In this document: piece after piece, positions 6,689-10,915 of the stretch | How positions within the stretch are numbered: the stretch's first letter is position 1 | Layout: each line of letters begins with the position of its first letter | Assembly (NCBI GenBank): GCA_002317595.1 | Contig: DCHL01000097.1 | Location: 11,071-21,985 of the forward strand | Length of the DNA: 10,915 nt | Source of the DNA: Lachnospiraceae bacterium UBA1753 | GTDB lineage: Bacteria; Bacillota; Clostridia; Lachnospirales; Lachnospiraceae | Reading direction: 5' to 3' | Program-made: the position numbers and the translations under genes | The notes under the pieces: generated by a model | What the model saw: only the letters and a program-made list of their open reading frames with translations | Database searches by the model: none | Told to the model about the DNA's origin: nothing

Positions 6689-7565
6689 CATCACTGTAAT
6701 CCGGCAGTGTCCAGCCCACATTTTCCTGAAGCTCATAATGGTAAAGGGTGTGATTTGCAGTCTCTCCGACCTTGCGAAGCTCTACATTCTTCTCAAGGTA
6801 GCGGCACAAATCCTCATTCACACTTGATATACATACGTATTCCGTCCCCGTGTTTTCAAGTCCCTTCTTAAACTCAGAGGGTGGCAGCTGCTGCCCGAGG
6901 GCCACCACTGCAAGCACTCTGTTGTAGTAATTCTCCTCAGAGAGGATATCCTCATTGGTCAGACCGCCTGAAATCGCATTCAGATAAGCCTCCCTGTCCG
7001 CAGTCATCATGATTGACGCGTCGTACTGGCGAAGGCACATCTCATAATCAAACTCAAAGCACGCCCTGGGATAGTAATCCCCCTCATAGCGGCCGTCGGC
7101 ATCCTCGTGGATCATCTTCGCAATCTCAGGAACCTCCGTCGGCATCTTGTAGATATTGGGCGACTTGATGTAGCCATCTGCGTACAGGAATCTACCACCG
7201 CACACAATCACTATGGCAAAAAATATACCCGTCACCCATATGGCCAGGCCCTTCTGCCGGTCCGTGATATCCGCGCACACATACGCTGTCAGTATCACCA
7301 CGGGAGCAATCCAGAAGAATCTGTAATACTCGTTGTTGACGTCAAATATCCGGTTCAGCACCATCGGAAAAACAGGGTTGAACACGGTCAGCACAAGCAT
7401 CAGCGCCTGAGGAAGAAACACACTCCTATCCTCCTTCTTTCCCATAAGAAGCACGAAGAGAAGAGCCGCCACGTACATGACAAAGTACGAGCACCCTTCA
7501 GAATACTTCTGCAGACAGAGCAGCAGATACGCTATTCCTTTTTCAGCTACGCTGAGAGTTGACAT
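6672..7565 (-). CDS. Membrane protein with extracytoplasmic tail, probable C-terminal part of the split DUF6077/GT-C-like protein
   Basis: A 297-residue protein with about four membrane helices (26-41, 50-70, 82-99, 108-124) and then a soluble region of about 170 residues that should lie outside the membrane. The motif FNPVFP (62-67) and a following EYYRFFW (79-85) recall the later helices and C-terminal domain of single-chain DUF6077 proteins. With the previous 397-residue protein the pair adds up to 694 residues, close to one full-length protein. The two frames differ, the preceding gene ends in TAG, and this ATG has GAGG 8 nt upstream, so they are separate polypeptides here and not a simple frameshift. 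The stop TAG shares its G with the GTG start of the next gene. No catalytic residues can be named; a subunit or scaffold role with its neighbour is inference. Confidence 0.72.
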   Translation of the reverse strand: MSTLSVAEKGIAYLLLCLQKYSEGCSYFVMYVAALLFVLLMGKKEDRSVFLPQALMLVLTVFNPVFPMVLNRIFDVNNEYYRFFWIAPVVILTAYVCADITDRQKGLAIWVTGIFFAIVIVCGGRFLYADGYIKSPNIYKMPTEVPEIAKMIHEDADGRYEGDYYPRACFEFDYEMCLRQYDASIMMTADREAYLNAISGGLTNEDILSEENYYNRVLAVVALGQQLPPSEFKKGLENTGTEYVCISSVNEDLCRYLEKNVELRKVGETANHTLYHYELQENVGWTLPDYSDVWENY

Positions 7566-7608
7566 CTGTTAACCTCAATTTTCTCCTACAACTGGCTCTT
7601 TTCTCCAG

Positions 7609-8802
7609 CTACTTCGGATAAGTGTAAAATACGAATTTACCATGGACATATGCCACATATGTGAGCATCAGGATAAGTCCGGGGAGCATACACACTCCCA
7701 TTCTCACTACAGTGAGCACAGCACCCTTTATGTCTCTCTTCAAAAGCTGCCTTACAGCCACTGGAACGAACAGCACGCCAAGCGCCGCAGGCACAAGCAT
7801 GTTGGAAGAGTTCGATATAACCGTCGAACCAAAAGCCACCAGAAAGAGGAACGCCCACCATCCGCAGGCCTTGTCCTTGGCTCTTATTATCTTGATATAG
7901 ATATAAAATATTGCAGGAAGCACCACATTTCCAAGGATACACTTTCCCTCGTAGGTTCTTGTAGTCAGGAATGTTGAGGTAGTGTAAATTGTGCTGAAGA
8001 AGAAATTAACCAGTCCCGCAAATGCCATCATAAGGAACACGGCCCGTCTCCTGCCTTCACCAAACAGTTCCCTGCCTATCATATAGTAGAGCATGTTGGT
8101 GAGAAGGATTGATACTGATGCCATGATAATCTTGGTCTGGATCAGCGCCGGTATTCCTGTCACGTAGCACATCACTGCGTCCTGCAGCGGGTATGTGGCG
8201 AAAAAATATCTCATTTCAAAATGATCCTGCCAGTCACCTGTGTATGGATCATATATATTCAGCGAGTTGGTCTGAAGCGAAGTCGTGACGTTCGCAACAT
8301 AATACGCAGCGTCAAGAGTGAACTGATACGAATAGAGAACGACCGTTAACTCTATTGCCAGAAGCACAATGACAGCCGCAGCAAACCAGATCATGGAGCT
8401 ATTTATCTTATCCCTATTCTTCCCATTATCCTTATCATCACTGCGAATAACCAGTTCCCTGATATTCCTGGTTCCTGCCACCAGTGTCCTAACAGCCTCG
8501 GCATATCTCTTCCTTCCCACAATGAGTGAGAGCACTGTGACAACGGCAACCGCAATGCACCAGAGGTTACTTAGCATCGACAGTGGTCTCCACCTGTAGG
8601 TCACAGGCACTGCAAAGAGTGTGAACAGGGCATAATAGAAGAAAAACCCAGCAAGGATGATTTCGCTTACCTTCGATCCAGGTGATGCCAGGCTCACACC
8701 TTCCATAATCTCAGACTTCTTCAGACTTCCCATTCCAGTCACAAGAATTCCAAACAGGACATACAATATGAAATTGACTGCCACCATAAGGAATCCTATC
8801 AT
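7609..8802 (-). CDS. DUF6077-like polytopic membrane protein, N-terminal part of a probable GT-C-type glycosyltransferase
   Basis: A 397-residue membrane protein with about 9 to 10 predicted helices (for example 3-24, 47-66, 78-95, 137-158, 224-243, 252-270, 290-305, 314-332, 336-350, 362-384). After the helix ending near 158 comes an outward loop with FTLDAAYYVA (161-170) and DPYTG (185-189), then RTYEGK (282-287) near a later helix. From memory these resemble DUF6077 proteins of Clostridia, whose fold I take to be GT-C-like: membrane enzymes that take a sugar from a polyprenyl-phosphate donor, with an acidic residue in the first outer loop (here D164). The protein ends in a helix and YTYPK, shorter than the roughly 650 to 750 residues I expect; the next gene looks like the missing part. 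The start overlaps the previous stop by 4 nt. DUF6077 assignment is moderate; enzymatic role is inference. Confidence 0.75.
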   Translation of the reverse strand: MIGFLMVAVNFILYVLFGILVTGMGSLKKSEIMEGVSLASPGSKVSEIILAGFFFYYALFTLFAVPVTYRWRPLSMLSNLWCIAVAVVTVLSLIVGRKRYAEAVRTLVAGTRNIRELVIRSDDKDNGKNRDKINSSMIWFAAAVIVLLAIELTVVLYSYQFTLDAAYYVANVTTSLQTNSLNIYDPYTGDWQDHFEMRYFFATYPLQDAVMCYVTGIPALIQTKIIMASVSILLTNMLYYMIGRELFGEGRRRAVFLMMAFAGLVNFFFSTIYTTSTFLTTRTYEGKCILGNVVLPAIFYIYIKIIRAKDKACGWWAFLFLVAFGSTVISNSSNMLVPAALGVLFVPVAVRQLLKRDIKGAVLTVVRMGVCMLPGLILMLTYVAYVHGKFVFYTYPK

Positions 8803-9347
8803 TTATCCTCCTGAAGCTCCTGTGTGATAGTATAAACACTGTTGATCTTTGCGTTGAGCCTGTAGATGCAGAACGCCGAAACAAACATATAAATCACGAG
8901 CAGCACACAGAGCACTGTCATTATCTTTCCAAGCTTTGTCTTCATAAAATCTTCCTCATCCTCAGAGACAATACTGTCTGAATTATTCCCTGAAACAATG
9001 CCCTCCGAATCACCCTCTAAAGCTATGCCACTTCTTTCCTTTGATGAAGTCCCTGCCTCCGAGAGCTGCTTCCACACCTGCGTGGCTTTATCCTTAACCC
9101 CTGGGAACTTAATCCCAATCACCATTCCTGCTGCAAACGCCAATAGGGCAACTGCATAATGCACAGCCAGCATCGTCATATCAAAGGAGCCATCCTCCAT
9201 GACCTTCGAGATTCCCGCGAAATGCAGGATCAGCATGAGGAGCATCCCTACTACCGCTATTATTTTTTCTGATCGTTTCCTGTCCTTCAGGGACAACGTA
9301 GTGACAGAAAGTACAGCCCCGAGACAGATATCGATAACAATATTCAC
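8799..9347 (-). CDS. Small membrane protein of unknown function
   Basis: A 182-residue protein that I do not recognise. Hydrophobic segments lie at about 3-20, 28-47, 57-80 and 142-164. Between the third and fourth is a polar, acidic loop (about 84-138) with a weak internal echo, SEGIVSG and SDSIVSED. The C-terminus (165-182) is short and polar. The start is a GTG at 9347 with a good AGGAGG 8 nt upstream, which decides the start. The stop overlaps the next ATG by 4 nt (ATGA), so translation is probably coupled to the large membrane protein that follows. Its place between a GtrB-like transferase and a GT-C-like protein recalls the small four-helix GtrA, proposed flippase of Gtr systems, but I see no sequence motif to support that. 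The function call is context only. Confidence 0.8.
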   Translation of the reverse strand: MNIVIDICLGAVLSVTTLSLKDRKRSEKIIAVVGMLLMLILHFAGISKVMEDGSFDMTMLAVHYAVALLAFAAGMVIGIKFPGVKDKATQVWKQLSEAGTSSKERSGIALEGDSEGIVSGNNSDSIVSEDEEDFMKTKLGKIMTVLCVLLVIYMFVSAFCIYRLNAKINSVYTITQELQEDK

Positions 9348-9411
9348 TTATCCTGCCTCCTGCACCGCTGCATTACTTCGCTGCAATCCCACGTTTCTGC
9401 TTTCTGCGCTG

Positions 9412-9482
9412 CTGCCCTATTCCTTGTCGTTCTTCCTGCACAAAAGCATTCTCTGCCCTATTCCTTGTCGTTCTTCCTGCAC
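9412..9482. repeat. Exact 30-bp direct repeat copying a gene end past its stop codon
   Basis: Positions 9412-9441 and 9453-9482 are identical over 30 bases at a period of 41. The copy at 9453-9482 is the real end of the GT2 gene, reading CRKNDKE and TAG on the minus strand. The copy at 9412-9441 lies in the 110-nt spacer and carries the same codons and stop. The rest of the spacer (9348-9411) is rich in the word GTGCAG, and a third GTGCAGGA leads into the AGGAGG ribosome site of the next gene. Perfect identity suggests a recent event or active maintenance. Confidence 0.92.
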
Positions 9483-10399
9483 TCATTTACCGTGTCGATA
9501 AGGAACGGCGGCCTGTTTCTCGATGCATCAAGGGTTCTCCAGACGTACTCGCCAATGATTCCCATCATGACCATCATGGTTCCAAAGGAAAACAGCGACA
9601 GGCACATGAGCGATGCCCATCCCATTACGGGTGTCCCAATCACCAGCGCCTCTATGAAAATCTCGATAATCCAAAGGATTGATATCACAAAGAAAATCAT
9701 TCCCAGCGAGCTCATGAACCTGATGGGCACATAGGAGAAGCTCAGCATGGAATCCATCGCAAGCTTAACCTTTTTAGAAAGTGTCCAGCGTGATACGCCG
9801 ACCTCTCTGTCCTTGCGGTGAAAATATATCCTGTCAGTCTTAAATCCTGCCCAGAGCACCTGAAGTGTCAATGAGGAATTCTTCTCATCGAGAAGTTCGA
9901 GAACCTTGATGACCTGCCTGTCAATAAGGTAACAGTCGCAGCCACCGACCGGCATATTTTTTTCCACGAATTTGTGAATAATCGCATAGTACATGCTGGC
10001 AAAAAGTTTCTTTAAGAAGGGCTCATCCCTGTCTGAGCGAACTGCAAGGACAACCTTGTTGCCCTGCTTCCAGCTCTCATACATCTCGAGGATTATACCT
10101 GAATCCTCCTGGAGATCTGCCTGCTTGGTAACGGCACAGTCTCCTGTGCACTGTGACAGACCGGCGAGAAGAGCTGCGTGCTCACCAAAGTTCCTTGAGA
10201 GTTTGACACACTTTACGTTCTCATCCTTCTCACGGATCTTATTCATTATCTCCCAGGAATTGTCCCCTGATCCGTCGTCGGTGAACACAATCTCGTAATC
10301 ACCGAGCTTATCAAGGATCTTCTCCTTCATATCATCATATAAAAGTTCCAGTGTGTCCGAATTGTAGTATACGGGCACAACTATGGATATTTTTGACAT
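9458..10399 (-). CDS. DPM1/GtrB-type family 2 glycosyltransferase, likely polyprenyl-phosphate sugar synthase
   Basis: A 313-residue GT2 enzyme with the architecture of GtrB, ArnC and DPM1 relatives, which transfer a sugar from a nucleotide donor to polyprenyl phosphate on the cytosolic membrane face. The GT-A domain begins at once (SIVVPVYYNS, 5-14), then DDGSGD (41-46), LSRNFGEHAA (67-76), TKQADLQED (91-99) where the acidic metal motif is expected, and VGVSRWTLSKK (200-210) as in this family. Two C-terminal membrane helices lie near 229-252 and 262-286. The frame is open further upstream to an ATG at 10492, but that lies inside the cupin gene; the ATG at 10399 starts directly before the conserved strand, so I chose it. 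Spacing from the cupin stop is 28 nt, with only a weak GGGACGG as ribosome site. The last codons and stop are duplicated downstream. The sugar is unknown. Confidence 0.88.
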   Translation of the reverse strand: MSKISIVVPVYYNSDTLELLYDDMKEKILDKLGDYEIVFTDDGSGDNSWEIMNKIREKDENVKCVKLSRNFGEHAALLAGLSQCTGDCAVTKQADLQEDSGIILEMYESWKQGNKVVLAVRSDRDEPFLKKLFASMYYAIIHKFVEKNMPVGGCDCYLIDRQVIKVLELLDEKNSSLTLQVLWAGFKTDRIYFHRKDREVGVSRWTLSKKVKLAMDSMLSFSYVPIRFMSSLGMIFFVISILWIIEIFIEALVIGTPVMGWASLMCLSLFSFGTMMVMMGIIGEYVWRTLDASRNRPPFLIDTVNECRKNDKE

Positions 10400-10427
10400 A
10401 CTATTACCGTCCCAAAAATTATTCTTG

Positions 10428-10847
10428 TTACTTTGCAGCTCCCACTTCCCTGAGGAACGCATCATAGTCCCTGATGTATTCCTGACCGTCATAGTGTGTT
10501 GAAGCCAGAACTAAGAGAACTGAATCCTCCGAAAAATCGTACATGTCCTTCCAGATCATGGTGGACAGATACAGTCCCATTCTCGGCTTGTTGAGCTCTA
10601 TTATTTTTTCCTCAAATCCATTGTCCACGCGAACCTTACTCGAGCCGCTCACATTGATGAGGACAAACTCTGACTGACGGTTTGCGTGCTGTCCTCTGAT
10701 GATGTCAGGGTCAGAGCCGTACATGTAGAATACTCTCTTGATTTCAAAGGGCACGTCCTTATCGCCCTCAGCTACCACGAGGCTTCCGCGCTCATCACCG
10801 AACTCAGTAAACTCCAGGATTTTATATTTTTCTTCCAAATTTGACAT
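10428..10847 (-). CDS. WxcM/FdtA-family cupin, probable dTDP-sugar 3,4-ketoisomerase
   Basis: A 139-residue single-domain cupin, the usual length for the FdtA/QdtA family. These enzymes move the keto group of dTDP-4-keto-6-deoxyglucose from C4 to C3 in the cytosol, usually ahead of an aminotransferase, to make 3-amino-3,6-dideoxy sugars for surface glycans. Visible family marks are DERGSL (18-23), PFEIKR (33-38), RGQHAN (51-56), a glycine-rich turn at 67-69, and the ending FSEDSVLLVLAS (105-116) with YIRDYD (124-129). The usual RGxHAH histidine pair is here H54 and N56, so the second histidine is missing. The ATG at 10847 has AAGGAA about 8 nt upstream. No partner aminotransferase is in the window, so the product sugar cannot be named. 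Family placement is strong; exact reaction is inferred. Confidence 0.85.
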   Translation of the reverse strand: MSNLEEKYKILEFTEFGDERGSLVVAEGDKDVPFEIKRVFYMYGSDPDIIRGQHANRQSEFVLINVSGSSKVRVDNGFEEKIIELNKPRMGLYLSTMIWKDMYDFSEDSVLLVLASTHYDGQEYIRDYDAFLREVGAAK

Positions 10848-10858
10848 ATTATAATTCC

Positions 10859-10915
10859 TTATTTCACGAAGGCCGCAACATACTGCTTCACTTCACGAAG
10901 ACTGCAACATACTAC
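10859..10915 (-). other. Possible 3' end of an upstream gene (partial, uncertain)
   Basis: One minus-strand frame is open from the right edge to a TAA at 10861-10859 and would end in EVKQYVAAFVK. The stop overlaps the AAGGAA that serves as ribosome binding site of the next gene, as expected inside an operon. This stretch also holds two imperfect 22-bp copies at a 29-bp period, so the gene may instead end at the in-frame TAG at 10914-10912 of another frame. Only about 18 residues are visible, too few to name a protein. The assignment as coding is inference. Confidence 0.3.
10863..10913. repeat. Imperfect direct repeat, 2 x 22 bp, period 29
   Basis: Positions 10863-10884 and 10892-10913 match at 20 of 22 bases (differences at 10872/10901 and 10874/10903). 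On the minus strand each copy encodes YVA(V or A)FVK and then a stop: TGA at 10890-10888 for the upstream copy, TAA at 10861-10859 for the downstream copy. The codon before the peptide is TAG in the upstream copy and CAG in the downstream copy, one transition apart. It looks like a duplicated gene end just before the ketoisomerase gene. It reaches the window edge, so more copies could lie outside. Confidence 0.7.

Noticed and set aside
7107..7562. A 151-codon open frame on the plus strand
   Set aside because: Antisense to the 297-residue membrane protein; its composition (many H, R, K, Q) mirrors hydrophobic codons on the real strand.
7579..7606. An 8-bp word GGAGAAAA twice in the spacer between the two membrane-protein genes
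   Set aside because: Too short to distinguish from ordinary purine-rich ribosome-site sequence.
7566..7608. A frameshift or sequencing error joining the two halves of the DUF6077-like protein
   Set aside because: Joining would need both suppression of a TAG and a frame change, while the second gene has its own ATG with a GAGG site at good spacing, so two genes are more likely.
10400..10492. A longer start for the GtrB-like gene at 10492
   Set aside because: The extra 31 residues lie inside the cupin gene and the family begins directly at the SIVVPVYYN strand; ATG 10399 fits.
1..10915. Mobile elements, tRNA or rRNA genes, intrinsic terminators and internal promoters
   Set aside because: I saw no transposase motifs, inverted repeats with target duplications, RNA gene signatures, or hairpins followed by T runs on the minus strand; the genes run without a break.

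Overview
The window reads as an internal part of one long polysaccharide (capsule or exopolysaccharide) biosynthesis operon. All eleven clear genes lie on the minus strand, so the operon runs from the right edge (10915) to the left edge (1). Gene junctions are tight, with overlaps of 1, 4 and 14 nt, gaps of 1 and 2 nt, and a few spacers of 28 to 110 nt. I see no promoter, terminator, RNA gene, mobile element or CRISPR array, and no gene-free stretch over 300 bases. Shine-Dalgarno sites of the GGAG/GAGG kind, GTG and TTG starts, intermediate GC, and protein types common in gut and rumen Clostridia (a DUF6077-like membrane protein, a HAN-type WxcM/FdtA cupin, a TuaG-like transferase) suggest a Firmicute, probably Lachnospiraceae such as a Butyrivibrio relative. 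The genus is a guess.

In transcription order: a sugar 3,4-ketoisomerase-like cupin (10847-10428); a DPM1/GtrB-type family 2 glycosyltransferase with two C-terminal membrane helices (10399-9458); a small membrane protein (9347-8799); two membrane proteins that together look like one split DUF6077/GT-C-like protein (8802-7609 and 7565-6672); a family 2 glycosyltransferase (6672-5716); the initiating polyprenyl-phosphate sugar-1-phosphate transferase (5657-4248); a TuaG-like family 2 transferase (4195-3443); another family 2-like transferase (3405-2524); a family 4 transferase (2522-1503); a Wzy/O-antigen-ligase-type polymerase (1500-319); and the start of a Wzx-type flippase (332 to beyond the left edge).

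Together they make a Wzx/Wzy-dependent pathway. The phosphotransferase loads the first sugar on undecaprenyl phosphate, the cytosolic transferases extend it, Wzx flips the unit and Wzy polymerises it. The first five genes may form a side-branch module: a GtrB-like enzyme that charges polyprenyl phosphate with a sugar, a small membrane protein of unknown role, and a two-piece GT-C-like enzyme that could use that lipid donor outside the membrane. No nucleotide-sugar aminotransferase or dehydratase and no chain-length regulator is present; these presumably lie outside the window.

The most unusual feature is a set of short direct duplications. Inside genes they have periods of 30, 27 and 24 bp, all multiples of three, and extend loops or tails. 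At gene ends they have periods of 41, 29 and 29 bp and copy the last codons past the stop. The spacer before the TuaG-like gene is a cluster of GAGGAA Shine-Dalgarno-like words.
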